A stretch of 64,000 nt of DNA, taken from the NCBI RefSeq assembly GCF_947179165.1, contig NC_077240.1, forward strand, positions 2,859,501 to 2,923,500. The letters are read 5' to 3'. A program made the position numbers and the translations under genes. Source of the stretch: Solanum dulcamara. Taxonomy: Eukaryota > Streptophyta > Magnoliopsida > Solanales > Solanaceae. The number at the start of each line of letters is the position of its first letter. Positions within the stretch are counted from its first letter, which is position 1. Positions 22,388-34,518 of this stretch are shown in pieces. The notes beneath the pieces are model-generated. The model made no database searches. It was not told the origin of the DNA and saw only the letters and a program-made list of their open reading frames with translations.

Positions 22388-22603
22388 ATGGCTTTGGACC
22401 ATCCATCGTGTCTTTTTTAGCCTTACCATATTGAAACGGCGTTGGAGGTTCAATTCTCAACACTTCATACACCGTTGATTTAGTCAAACTCATCTTGTTG
22501 ACTGCTGATAGAGTGATGATCATCGTGATTTCATTTGCTAGCCGAGCGTGTAAACTCTTTCCTCCACTAGCAACCCACTTGATCAGTGACCATAAGCATT
22601 GAA
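22388..22603 (-). pseudogene. CYP74 relic (C-type), middle of the gene only
   Basis: The minus-strand translation reads FNAYGS, LIKWVASGGKSLHARLANEI, ITLSAVNKMSLTKSTVYEVL, then RIEPPTPFQYGKAKKD. It aligns with residues from the I-helix to just past the ExxR motif (EVLR) of the two CYP74D genes. LIKWV and RIEPP are typical of CYP74C or CYP74A rather than CYP74D. Breaks: sequence lost between FNAYG and LIKWV, the KEEGGA segment deleted before ITLSA, and a frameshift after KKD that moves the following MVQSHDS out of frame. The N-terminal half and heme loop are absent. It lies in the same orientation as its relatives, so a third gene once stood between the two CYP74D copies. Confidence 0.85.
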
Positions 22604-23098
22604 CCCTGAAATTAATTGATATAGCAATATTAACTAATTAATCCGTCCAATTCGTCTAAGTTTAAATTTATTGGGTTGACATATATTTTTTAATTTGACC
22701 ATACGAGTTGATCATAAAGTGATCTGTTAAAATTTTAGGTCAAAACAGATCTGTTGGAAATAACTATTGAGTTGGGTACACTCATAAGGGGTGCTAATTA
22801 GCCTGTTAGTCTATTAGTTTGTCCTCATCTTTAATCCTAATGTTTATGAATTAATACATTATTATGACCATAAAAAATATTCAATTTTCCACATGAGATG
22901 ACAACTAGAGGTTACTAAAATGCCCTGCATCCCTACATGAAATTTAGGTTATGAACAAGGAGATTCATTCACTTTGTCAGAATTTTCGATAATTGATAAC
23001 GTGAATCATAATTACTAGAGATATGTTTCCACTATGGAGAAATACCTAAGTCTCCAAAACTGATATTTTCAAAAAAAATAATTAAATACTCAAGGATC
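22604..23098. other. Intergenic sequence between the CYP74 relic and the RTE element
   Basis: AT-rich; no recognisable CYP74 sequence upstream of the relic and no other gene. Confidence 0.4.
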
Positions 23099-23434
23099 AA
23101 AACAATACAGCACAACAACAACAACCCAGTGAAATCCCACATCGTGGGGTCTGGGGAGGGTAGAGTGTACGCAGACCTAACTCCTACCAATGTAGGACGG
23201 CTGTTTCCGAAAGACCCTCGGCTCAATAAAAGCATAGAAAAAGGTTAGACAAGAATATTAGAATAAATAAGTAGATGACGAAAACAGTCCAAACAATATT
23301 ATAATCAAAGCACAAAAACAGTAGATATTATTATTGGATAATAACATAAATACCATAAATAGCATACATCAGAGTACAAGAAATCATAGTGCGTTAATAC
23401 GCCTACGAATAAGGGAGAATAAAATCATTATGTA

Positions 23435-25072
23435 CTAGCCTTCTACCCTAATGTGTGTCCTCCACACCCTCCTATCTAGGGTCATGTCCTCGGTAAGTCG
23501 TAAATGCGCCATGTCCTGTCTGATCACATCTCCCCAATATTTCTTCGACCTACCCCTACCTCTTCTGAAACAATCCATGGCCAGCCTCTCACATCTCCGC
23601 ACTGGTGCATTTGGGACTCTCCTCTTCACATGTCCAAACCATCTCAGTCGCGTTTCCCGTATCTTGTCTTCCACCGAGGCCACTCCTACCTTTTTTCGAA
23701 TAGCCTCATTTCTAATCTTGTCACTCCTGGTATGCCCACACATCCATCTCAACATTCTCATCTCGGCAACCTTCATCCTTTGCACGTGGGAGACCTTAAC
23801 TGGCCAACACTCCGCCCCATACAACATAGATGGTCTAACGACCACTTTGTAGAACTTGCCCTTAAGTTGTGGTGGCACCTTCTTGTCACATAACACACCG
23901 GAGGCGAGCCTCCATTTCATCCATCCTGCCCCAATACGGTGTGTGACATCCTTGTCGATCTCTCCGCTGTCTTGCATGATAGAACCAAGATACTTAAAAC
24001 TACTTCTCTTCTGGATGGCTTGGTCCCCGAGCCTAACTTCCGCGCCAACCTCTTGAGGTGTCTCACTGAACTTGCACTCTAGGTACTCTGTCTTGGTCCT
24101 ACTCAGCTTAAACCCCTTAGACTCCAAGGTGCATCTCCAATCTTCCAGCTTAGCGTTAACTCCGCTACGAGTCTCATCGATGAGGACTATGTCATCCGCA
24201 AAAAGCATACACCATGGCACCTCACCTTGAATTTGTCGCGTCAATCCATCCATCACCAAGGCAAATAGGAACGGGCTAAGAGCTGATCCTTGGTGCAACC
24301 CCATCATAACTGGGAAGTGTTCTGAGTCCCCTCCTATTGTCCTTACCCTGGTTTTGGCACCCTCGTACATGTCCTTGATCACCCTTATGTACGCTACATG
24401 TACACCTTTAGCCTCCAAACATCTCCATAGTATCTCTCGTGGGACTTTATCGTAAGCCTTTTCCAAGTCGATGAACACCATATGCAAGTCTCTTTTCCTC
24501 TCCCTATATTGCTCCATTAGTCTCCTCATAAGGTGGATGGCTTCTGTAGTTGAGCGTCCCAGCATAAATCCGAACTGGTTCTCTGAAATAGACACGCCTC
24601 TCCTCACCCTCATCTCTACTACTCTTTCCCACACTTTCATAGTATGGCTTAGAAGCTTAGTACCTCTATAGTTGTCACAGCTCTGGCTATCCCCTTTATT
24701 TTTGTAAAGCGGGATCATGATGCTCGATCTCCATTCTACGGTCATCGTTGTCGTCGTAAAGATGACATTAAATAACCTAGTCAGCCATTCCAAACCTACC
24801 GAGCCCGCGCTCTTCCAAAATTCTCCAGGGATCTCGTCAGGTCCGGTCGCTCTTCCCCAGCGCATCCTACGAACAGCATCCTTAACCTCATCGACCGTAA
24901 TACTCCTACAACCCCCAAAATCGTGACTCCTTCCTGTATGTTCCAAATCTCCCAACATAATTTCTCTGTCCCCTTTGTCATTCAAAAGTTTATGGAAGTA
25001 TGACTGCCATCTTTGTTTGATAAGGGTCTCCTCTACCAATACTTTTCCGTCTTCGTCTTTAATGCACTTCAC
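23435..25072 (-). pseudogene. RTE reverse transcriptase part (downstream of the in-frame TAA)
   Basis: 545 codons in the same frame as the endonuclease part, separated from it only by TAA at 25075-25073. Motifs: [17 protein letters not shown], then [22 protein letters not shown], and [13 protein letters not shown]. The catalytic centre is [12 protein letters not shown] (xADD box), followed by the [10 protein letters not shown] thumb region. The C-terminal region has [11 protein letters not shown] and [10 protein letters not shown] and ends [12 protein letters not shown]. There is no ATG at its start (first codon after the stop is GTG), so it is not a separate gene. The second copy at 37.8 kb reads through this point with CAA. 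Confidence 0.92.
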
Positions 25073-26383
25073 TTAATCCACATCGCGTGCCCTTCTCTCC
25101 CGGGCCCTGGCTAGCCTGAATAATTTTCTGTCCCCACCTTTCTCTTCCAGTTCAGCATAAAGATGTTCAAAAGTTGCTATTTTTGCCATTGCAACCGCCG
25201 ACTTCGCCTCCTTCCTCGCTATCTTATACAGTTCTCCATTTGTCCACTTCTCCACCTCATCCTTGCTCTCCATCAACTTAGCATACGCCACCTTCTTTGC
25301 TTCCACTTTTCCTTGCACTTCTCCATTCCACCACCAGTCCCCTCGATGCTGACTATGACTGCCTGTTGAGACTCCTAGCACTTCCTTTGCTACAACCCTA
25401 ATATAACTAGCTGTCCTATCCCACATATCATTCGCATCCCCACTAGTATCCCAGACCCCCATATCCTTCAATTTCTCTCCCATCTCGAGGGCACTCACCG
25501 TTGTCAAACTCCCCCATCTGATCCTAGGTCGTTCTTCCCCGACCCTCCTCGTCCTTGTCATCTTTATCCCTAAATCCATCATTAAGAGCTTATGTCGGGT
25601 TGTAAGGTTGTCGATCGGGATGACCTTACAGTCTTTACACAAACCCTTATCATCCTTCCTGAGGAGTAAAAAATCTATCTGAGTTTTAGCCACTGAGCTA
25701 CGGAAGGTTACCAAGTGGTCCTCCTTCTTTGGGAAACTCGAGTTGGCTATCACCAATCCGAAAGCTCTTGCGAAATCCAACAGTGCGGTTCCTCCTCCAT
25801 TTCTGTCCCCGAAGCCAAAGCCCCCATGCACATCATCATAACCTCCCGAAATAGATCCGATGTGCCCATTGAAATCCCCTCCCACGACAAGCTTCTCAAT
25901 AGGTGGTATGCCTCCCACTAACTCGTCCAACTGCTCCCAAAAGCGCCTCTTATCCTCCTCGCATAAGCCCGCTTGCGGCGCATAAGCACTAATAACGTTC
26001 AACGTGATCCCTTCAACGACCATTTTAATCGACATCATCCTATCATTGACTCTCCTAACCTCCACCACCTGATCCCTTAAATCACTGTCTATTAAAATGC
26101 CTACCCCATTTCTATACTTCGATTTACCAGAAAACCAAAGCTTATACCCGTCTACCTCCTTAGCTTTAGAGCCGACCCATTTTGTCTCCTGGACACAGGC
26201 TATATTAATCTTCCTCTTCTTTAGAATCTTAACCAGTTCTATGGATTTACCCGTTAACGTCCCAATGTTCCAAGAACCTATTCTCAGTCTAGACGCTCCT
26301 TTAACCCACTTACCTCTCCTTACCCTCGTCCCCGTCCATGAGCGAGAACATGACCCTAGTCTACCATCACTATCCAAAGCCAC
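25073..26383 (-). pseudogene. RTE apurinic/apyrimidinic-like endonuclease part (ends at premature TAA)
   Basis: 436 codons from the ATG at 26383. Endonuclease motifs: [15 protein letters not shown] (catalytic Asn), [10 protein letters not shown] (catalytic Glu), [20 protein letters not shown] (Asp and Asn), and [12 protein letters not shown] in place of the usual SDH motif. The frame continues into the reverse transcriptase after one TAA. This domain nicks the target DNA in target-primed reverse transcription. Confidence 0.92.
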
Positions 26384-26970
26384 GAAAATGCGTAAGAACT
26401 AATAAATTATTCGGGAGTTTAAAATTGGCAAAATGTAACTACCAGTATATGAACAAAGGATAGAATATAAAGATATAAAAACCGGAGGTACCTACTCCGG
26501 TAGAAATGAACCTGGTTCCCGTCGAAAAATACTGCTCACGTCGATATACTGTTCACGTCGGCGTACTTGGTTGAGTTGCAACGGTTGTTCGTCACCGAAA
26601 ATACAGATCTGTACACCTGAAAAGAAAAAAATACTTTGCCGAAAAAACTAGAGCTTCGCCGGAAAAACTGAAGCTTCGCCGGAAAAACTTGAGATCTGGA
26701 TGGATCTGTCTAGATCTGTCTCTAAGAAGCTTTACGGAAATGGAGAAATTCCGATGGAGAAGTCGCCGGAAAAAATGAGAAACCGATGAATCAGATTCAC
26801 TAAGATTTCCGGTGAATAGATTAACAGATCATCGACAGAGAGATTTTCTGTTGTGAGACTGTAAAGATGCGTCAGCCAACCAGCAAAACAATTCCTATAA
26901 TTTCTTTTCTATATTCACCGAGTTCTAAACAGTGCACCACTATGAGTGTGAGATCCAAAACAATACAGCA

Positions 26971-29752
26971 TGGGCAAAATGCAACTTTAAACCAAGCTTG
27001 ATTAAAGATTCCACAACCAATATGGAAATAACTATTATTTCTTTTTTCAAAAGGCAAAAGAAAAAGGGCCTGATCTTAACCTTTCTAGTTGGGCTTCAAA
27101 AACATTTGTACACATCTATTGTTAACTGTTTGTATAATAAGTGTATAATCAATATAAGATGTGTAGACTATAATCACACTACCTAAATTTGTAAACATAA
27201 GAATTATGGTTATCTTTTATTGTAGAATTTGTTGGGCGGTTATGTTACATAAAATAAATAAATAAATATTCAAGTTGAGCATATATATCTCACTTTTTTT
27301 AAAGGAGATTCAAGTACACTATGATATAATTTATACTGATTCAGCAGTATAATTCTTGACTTATTCCAGAATACAACAACTCAATAACATTGTACAACTC
27401 AAACAATTTCAATTAATTGAAGAGCTCAAAGCTCTATCAAAAAACACTTTCCTTCAATATAAAATTACTCTTTTTTGTATAGTGAATTAGTGAAAAGCTT
27501 AGAATATTTTTCTTGTCTCAACTCTCTTTCACAACATTAACCTCAATATAAATACAATATCATACTTCTTATCTTTTCTTACGCTCTATATTTTTTTGTA
27601 CCTAAAATAATGTAACATCATCACTATTTATAGGTGAAAAATTCTTCTTTCAAATGAATATGAAGATTATGTGTAGTAACACAAATACCTAAAAGATTTT
27701 TTATCAATAAGGAACAAACTTCCTCCTCTCAAATACTCTCGTCAACCACTAACTAATCTAAAATAATCGTCGTCCTAATTGTGCAAGTTACCCTCAATTT
27801 TTTGGGGATTTTTACACCACAAATCTTTTTTAAATATTTATCATTTATTAACATAACTGACATAAAAATTTTAAAACTTTCAAAATTACTTTTTAAAAAT
27901 AATTTTATAGCATATAATGAGATCCCAACAACCAATATGGGATGTGGCGCAGTGGTGAGACTGTTTCACCATTAAATAGAGGTCTCGGGTTCAAGCTTTG
28001 GTAAAATATTCTCTCCTTTTTGTTTCTTTCTAATTTTACATGATTAAACAAGCTTTTTTTTTCTTAGGATCATATACGTATAATATTATTATACTCGACA
28101 TATTTGTGTTACTCTAATGAGGGTCGAGAGGGAATTCTTCTGAAAATCTGGAATATGATTAATCTACATAAAATAATATGAAATTCGAACTGGAATACAC
28201 AATTGCTTTCTCTAGAAAGATTCAACTCGATTTGCCTTAATATTTAACAAAGTACGTTGCAGAACTCAACTCGATTTGCGATGTTGAATTATCTTATAAA
28301 ATTGAAATTTCAGTTCAATCGTGATCTTTACTTGTATAAAAGAAAGAGTCATTACAATGATACATTTTGTTCAGAATCCATTATTCAAATGAGATAATTA
28401 TGAAACAAATCTTTAGGTAGCGATATTTCCGGCATCCAACAAGTTTATTAATGAATCCAATATTTTAGGAAACGCTTCTATAGATACTAATAATAAATTA
28501 GAAATTAAGTATTAAATTATCTCTTAATTTTTAAATTAAATTAATAAAAGTAGACTCTGTCAATTAGACGGTTCGGTTGGTTATTTTTAAAAAATTATAT
28601 CATCCCATTTTTGGGGATATTTTATAATGTCTAATCAAAATTAGATCTTTTAAAACTATTCTGATCATATCGGTTTTTTTTCGATATCGGTACGCTTCGG
28701 TTAATTTTCTTTTTTTTTTTACTTTTAAAGTATCAAGTCAAAATATACTATTATTAAAATATTTCTTTCACAAGTATGTTCGAAGTATTTCAATTCTTCA
28801 CCAAAAAGTCAAGAATGTAAAATCTTGTTGCCGTATTGTTTGATCTTAAACATTTAATAGGAGTGCTTGCATAGATTTTGCCGTATTTTTTGATGGGGTA
28901 TCTATTAATAGTATTTTTTAATTTTAAATCTAATAAATTTAAGGATGATTAAAGAGTAAAGATTCAAAGTCATCCAATCACCAGATGTTTAGGACCTAAG
29001 TTATATTTATATTTGAAAAATGTTATAAAGTATATTTATATATTAAATTTAACATATTGTTAATATATAAATATATTTACGGTTATTCGATTCGGTTTGG
29101 GAATTTTTTGATTTTTTTATAAATTAAAAAGACCATCCCAATTGTTGAAGGTTATACACTTAAATAAAAGTTCACGATTTTATTTTAAAAATAATATAAA
29201 TCAATTCGACATAATTAGATTCGATCGATTTTTTATATTCTTTTGACACCCCAAATTCTTTTTAATACAGTACAGTGGCACAAAGAAAATGTTTTAAGTA
29301 CTAGCTTAGTCCTTGGATGTAGGTAATGCATTTTTCCGTGGTCTAGTTTCCACTTTAATTTCCAGAACCAAAGTACATGTTGCTTATATAGAGAGAGGCT
29401 AATCTAATTTATTTATTTTTTTAAAAAAAAAAACGGAAAAAGGGATTTTGTGAGAGCTCGGCACTAGCTAGGTGCAGCAAATAATATTATATCAATTTTA
29501 AAATATATACATAAAATAATTAATTTTATAAAATAAAAAAGATGAATAATTCAAAAATTATCAAATACCTCTAATAAATATAGAATAAAGTAATCTTACA
29601 TTCTATTGCGAAAATATCATACATTATACCTGACTAAACGTGGCCTTACACCCTAATGGAGTAGTAATGACCACCTTACATTATGTAGCTACTTTCCTGC
29701 TTTTCTTTTATTAATAAAGACTTTGAAACCACTTTTCACTATAATATTGTAT
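26971..29752. other. Intergenic sequence with scattered repeat remains
   Basis: No gene is supported. It contains a tRNA-like SINE head at about 27940-28010. TTCGGTT-rich stretches at about 28565-28710 and 29080-29260 may be decayed hAT subterminal regions. The inverted block is at 29313-29390, and a block at 29640-29752 is shared with about 19873-19976. Confidence 0.45.
27940..28012 (+). repeat. tRNA-derived SINE-like head (A and B boxes)
   Basis: GATGTGGCGCAGTGGTGAG resembles an RNA polymerase III A box. GGTCTCGGGTTCAAGC, 30-odd bases on, resembles a B box. This arrangement matches the 5' part of Au-type plant SINEs. No Au-type 3' region or target duplication follows, so it is a truncated or decayed copy. 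Confidence 0.5.
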
Positions 29753-30420
29753 GAGTTGTGGCACTATCCAAAAGGCACATATCTCCATTATTCATCTTGA
29801 ATCCAATTGAAGATTGAATAATTTATTTATCTTCATAAAATAAAAATACATTATAAGAAATAAGTAATAAAAGCAATATGCACATAAGTTAAGTTAAAAG
29901 GTATGATGTACTAACATGTAGTAACGTAATAAGGAATGAATCACGAATTAATGTAGTAGTGATAAATGTAATGATTATATAAAAATAGATACAAATACGA
30001 TGGTATATGATTGATTCAGCATAAATAAAAATATATAATAATATGGCGTGCAATTGATGTATAAGGTTGTAAAAGAATTAGAATAATGTAGAAAATGTGC
30101 TATAAAAACCTATGAAAATGAAATAACAGAAAGTGTATATTTTAAAAATAATCATAAGTCCCTTCTACATAGAAATGTGAAAACACGATAAATCAAGGTA
30201 CATAAAAATGACAACATATTGAAAATCATACAATGAAATTAACATCAATTATAATCCTTAAAAAAGTCTTCAACCTTTAAATAAGTAATATCATTGAAGT
30301 CATTAAAAACGTCGTCCTTCAGAGCCAGATTTGTTTCAATATTATTATTATGTGAACTAGACACGCCTAAATATTGCTTCAATATTTCCACCAATGCAAC
30401 CATTAATTTGGTTGATAACA
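29753..30420 (-). mobile_element. Copia fragment duplicated along with divinyl ether synthase copy B
   Basis: 29753-30355 is nearly identical to 12545-13153 of the Copia element (protease end into gag). After about 43 unrelated bases, 30401-30420 matches the last 20 bases of its 5' LTR (14411-14430), and the flank 30421 on matches 14431 on. This shared junction shows the same insertion event was duplicated and then lost its middle. Confidence 0.88.
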
Positions 30421-31021
30421 GTTAAAAATGGATAAAAACGGATGGAGAGTATTATCTTTGTGGGGTCCACAAACTAATTATTATTGGTTGGAAAATTCAG
30501 AATATAGATTTTGCAAGTTGCACTAGTAATCAGTCTATTGATCTAACTATAATTTGACTTTAAAAATGGTGAAGATAATTAAGCTTCAGCTTCTTTCCGT
30601 TAGTGAAAGAGAAAAAGAGCAGATCATGTATCCTCACACCTTCCTAACATTTTTTGTTTCAGCATATTCTTTTTTTGAGAAGCTTTTTATAGAAGGTAAC
30701 GAATTATGCAAAAAATAAATAAATTGTTCACATGAATTGCACATGTTTTTGTAGGGTTCCTTAATTTTTTGAGAATATCTAATTGAATGATGAAAATTGT
30801 TAACTTTCAAATACTTGAAGGATATTTTCTGTCAAAACATATAATTTAAAGACGTAATTTAAGTTTGGGGTATAGTTTAAGAATGTTTTTGGCCAAAAAC
30901 TCACCTATGATCAACATTTATTCATTTGAATTATAAAGAACAAATACAATAAATAAATATAATACAATACAATCCAAATTAATAAAAATTAAATACGACA
31001 GATCCAATGCACACACTTTGA

Positions 31022-32546
31022 TCACACAGATGCTTTAGTTAATGTCTTGATAGCAACATTTGGTGCACGAAATAGGGGTGTAATTTCCACGGTGAACGTA
31101 TCGTATCTCATGAAAAACTCCACCAAAATTAACCTACCCAATAGGTGCACCATGTCTTTCCCTGGACATTGCTTGTTGTCTGGTGCTGGTTCCTCCGTTG
31201 CCCTTCCATTAGACCATAGAACATGTTTCAGCATTTTCTCACCATCATTCATGAACCTATCGGGAACGAACTCATCAGGATTCGCGAAAATTTTAGGGTC
31301 CCTAGTAGCCATGGGTTGATATCCAACGACGAATTGTCCTTTATTGATCTTGTAAGACGCATCGTGGCTTTGGACCATGAAGTCTTTCTTCGCCTTACCG
31401 TACTGTAATGGTACAGGTGGGCGAAGCCTCAATGTTTCGTAGACTACAGATTTGACCAAACTCATTTTGTTGATTGCTGATAATGTGATTGCTCCACCTT
31501 CTTCCTTAATAGCGGTCCTGATTTCGTTAACTAGTCGTGTGTGTAGACTAGACCCTGCTTCTCCCACAAACCTAATTAATCACATGAGAGAAAAAAAAGA
31601 ACATTAATGACTGCTGTAATCAAAATTTGTATATTTATTCCGATAATACTGACCTTAAGAGATGAGGAAAGAAAGCGTTCAAGCCGGCGAACATATTGAT
31701 CCCCACGAGAAAAAGCATGTTGTGTACGGCTTCTTCTCTTTTGATTCCAAGTTTTTCGGCTTCATCCAACATGGACACTGCAGACTTGCTAAATACATCA
31801 ACAAGTTTGTTGTAATCACTTTTCACAAAACCAAATGGTATTAGAAAATTATGGAAGAGGATATCTTCTATGAAGTTTGGAAGTTTCTTCGCGCTCAAGG
31901 ACGGAATTAGCTGTGGGAAAAGCCATTTACGAAGATGTTCCGGTCCTTGAGCGCCAAGAACTGTATCAATCGGATTAGTCTGATCACAAAGCAAACGAAA
32001 AATGAAACCAAACGTCATAGTGGGGAGGAGGGCGTTGAAATCCGATTTCCCCTGTTCGGTAACCTGTTTTTCGAGATTATTAAAAAGGTGATCAGACAAT
32101 GAGCTCCTGAATAGAGGAATGAATAAGTTATGTCTCTTTGCGAACGAAGAAATAATGTAGCCTTTTAGTGCGGCATGGTTCGGATCTTTCGTATCGACGA
32201 AAGCAAGGGGACGATAACCGCCGTAATATTCTTTACCGGGCTTAAATGTACCACCAAGAGTGTCAGTTTTGTCGATGAGGGAATTATCAAACATGTAAAC
32301 AAAACTGGTGGCATCTAGAAATGCCACCAATTTGTAGTCATTAGAGGTGAATGGACCTGGTGGCATGTTGATTTTGACAACAGTGGATTTGTATTTTTCA
32401 GCTTTGTTATGGAACCAAGCATCTTCACCTTGGTTATAGAAATAATCGTATCGATCTTTAAGCGCGCTAATTATAGGGAAACCATAGTCCCCAGGGATTT
32501 CACGAACCGGAAGATCTGATGATTTTGATGATGAATAGGAGGACAT
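31022..32546 (-). CDS. DES: 9-divinyl ether synthase-like CYP74D, copy B (two exons)
   Basis: Exon 1 is 32546-31654 and exon 2 is 31571-31022, with an 82-base intron (31653-31572) carrying the same GT and AG sites as copy A. The 480-residue product differs from copy A at only three residues: Asp11 for Asn, Arg15 for His and Pro62 for Ala. The last restores the MPPGP form found in many CYP74 proteins. The second exons encode identical protein. Every coding position lies exactly 15121 bases from its counterpart, so there are no indels, and I-helix, ETLR and heme loop Cys are all intact. Copy B keeps more upstream sequence than copy A, which has a Copia fragment about 215 bases from its ATG. The two may therefore be expressed differently; this is inference. 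Confidence 0.93.
31572..31653 (-). other. Intron of divinyl ether synthase copy B (82 bp)
   Basis: Same donor (GTCAGT), acceptor (AATTAG), phase and length as the intron in copy A. Confidence 0.9.
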
Positions 32547-32607
32547 TTTGGTGTTTGTGCTTTGTGTTATATTTGGTTTTGTGAGTTTATTAACATGCTG
32601 GCTAATG

Positions 32608-32616
32608 TATTTATAG
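32608..32616 (-). promoter_or_regulatory. TATA box of divinyl ether synthase copy B
   Basis: CTATAAATA on the minus strand, 62-70 bases before the ATG, at exactly the same offset as in copy A. An 18-base insertion relative to copy A lies near 32699-32717. Confidence 0.65.
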
Positions 32617-32789
32617 GTATGAAGATATAATGTCAAACGTAATTTTAGTCACGGGAATGTTTATTTTAATCCATTTTCCAATTAATACAACAGAAATATT
32701 TTACAGGCGGCTGAAAAATATTGATTCATTCAAATAATTTGAATACAAAAGTTTGATAATTCAGAGCAACTAGCAATTTGTATTATTTT

Positions 32790-33805
32790 AATTCAAAGCA
32801 TCTTAATCACAAAACTCCAATAAAAAATCAAGTTGCATTTACCTATATTATACTACTAGCAATTTGTATTATTTTAATACAAAATATTACTTATATGTTC
32901 CTTGATTTTTCGTCTGATATATTAATATTCATCTTACCTTTACACAACACCTCCTTACAATAAAAGATTTTACTTTCTCATGATAATGCCACTGCCAATC
33001 TAATTTCCTGGTGCACATAGTCAATCTCTTTTTTACAAATTAATAAGTAAACGAAGACTTGATTAAAAACTCCTTGAACTTGTCAAAAAATGCAAAAAGA
33101 GATCAAACAACCACACATATATTCCTTAAATTATAGGTTGAACCCATTTTGCAAGGCATGTAAACTTTACAAATGATTTTCGGCCAGAGACTCATGAACA
33201 TATGTATAATTAATTTAGTAGAACCAAATTTAGGGGAAAATAAGATGATAAGTAAGAAATAATAATAAAGAGATAGATTAATGAATTATTTGTATGATTC
33301 AATTAGTAGATATATATTTGAAGTCTATTATGAATAAGTTAAGTGATCTATCGTGTTTATTAGGATGTATGACTGCAATCTTTCTTAAACAAGCTAAAAA
33401 CTCAAATATTTATTCACTCTAAAAATATATGACAAAATACGAGAAAACACAAACACACGACTATACAATATATTATATATACATCCAGAAATTCTCAAAA
33501 TAAGTTTGCTTTATTTCATAAAGACAGGAAATATCATAAAACGGGAACTTGAGAATAAAAAGGACGGAGAGATGTTTTTCTTTTTAAAAGTCTTTGTAAT
33601 GGACATTTTTTGTAACATGACATGAAAAATGTATTTTTTATAAAATAAACGATACTTAGTTGAGGTGGGGTATAGGCGGTGATAATGCTTGATGTTAATT
33701 GTTTTTGATAATTTAACAAATTAAGGGAATAGGTAAGGGATCTGATCCCTTTGAGGACTCGAAGATTGAAAATGATAGCAGACAACAGTACAAAATAGAT
33801 CCTGC
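32790..33805. other. Intergenic sequence upstream of copy B
   Basis: AT-rich and non-coding. A short block at about 33645-33672 resembles about 1008-1040, upstream of the first CYP74 gene. Confidence 0.45.
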
Positions 33806-33809
33806 CAAA

Positions 33810-34518
33810 TTTTCTGATCTGTTGTGTGCGCGGTCGAATTCCTGTGCAGAAGGACAGTTGTCTACCCAATAGAATTCGTTCAACACAATGTATATCATTT
33901 ATATATACATTTTTTACAACATTTCTCATTTGCCTTTTTGGAATCACTAAAAAAGAAAAAAATCATTGAAGCTCATGCTCTCAAGAATCTAAAATCTGCT
34001 CTTGAAGAAGACGAAAGACCTGATAAAGTTATCAGTCATTTTGTTCTTGTTTTAGAGTTGTGATTTCTTGGTCTTAATCTTGTAAGGTCTATTCCTAATC
34101 TATAAAGGAATTTAGATCAGATCATTGTTTGTTTTTGGTTGTTTATCTTGTCAAAATAACTAGAGTTAGTTATGGAGACTACATGAAGTCTAAGTCACCT
34201 AGGAGTCTAGTGATTTAGCAAGCTATAGAGTTATTGCTTCAGATTTGAGTGTAACAAAGTTGTTATGTAAGGAAGAAAGGGATTGTGAGTGCAATTTCTA
34301 GATTGCAAGAACTTGTAATCTAAATCTTTTGCTCAGTTGTTTAGTGAAGATTGGAGGTGAAATCTTGTGAAACAGGTCGTGATTTTTCTACATTGAGCAA
34401 GGAATTTCCACGTAAAATCTTATGTCTCTAATTTTACGTTTCTTTTCTTTAGTTTTTTGCACTGTTTTCTGATAAGGAACCTTGTCCCAGAAGTTTGGTG
34501 GACGCATACATTCTAACA
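33810..34518 (+). repeat. Possible Copia-type LTR remnant
   Basis: The end of this stretch (GGTCGTGATTTTTC, TTCCACGTAAAATC, CCAGAAGTTTGGTG, then ACATTCTAACA at 34508-34518) resembles the 3' end of long Copia LTRs common in dicots. No primer-binding site, internal genes or partner LTR were found. The left limit is a guess. Confidence 0.4.

Larger units (their letters stand above)
23099..26970 (-). mobile_element. RTE-clade non-LTR retrotransposon, near full length
   Basis: The element (23113-26956, 3844 bp) is flanked by identical 14-base duplications AAAACAATACAGCA at 23099-23112 and 26957-26970. It reads on the minus strand: a 5' UTR of about 570 bases with short repeats of GAAGCTTCGCCGGAAAAACT type, then one long frame for endonuclease and reverse transcriptase broken by a single TAA. 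A short 3' UTR ends in (TTG)n, seen as CAACAACAACAAC on the plus strand near 23113. The long matching duplications and almost open frame suggest a fairly recent insertion. Confidence 0.93.

Noticed and set aside
25070..25072. Separate reverse transcriptase gene starting at the GTG after the RTE TAA
   Set aside because: The frame is continuous with the endonuclease, and the sister copy has CAA at the stop, so this is one frame with a nonsense mutation.
23451..26402. Several plus-strand open frames across the RTE element
   Set aside because: They are antisense to a well-supported endonuclease/reverse transcriptase frame and have no domain of their own.
33534..33947. Minus-strand frame of 137 codons upstream of copy B
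   Set aside because: It has no recognisable domain and overlaps a probable LTR remnant and duplicated non-coding sequence.
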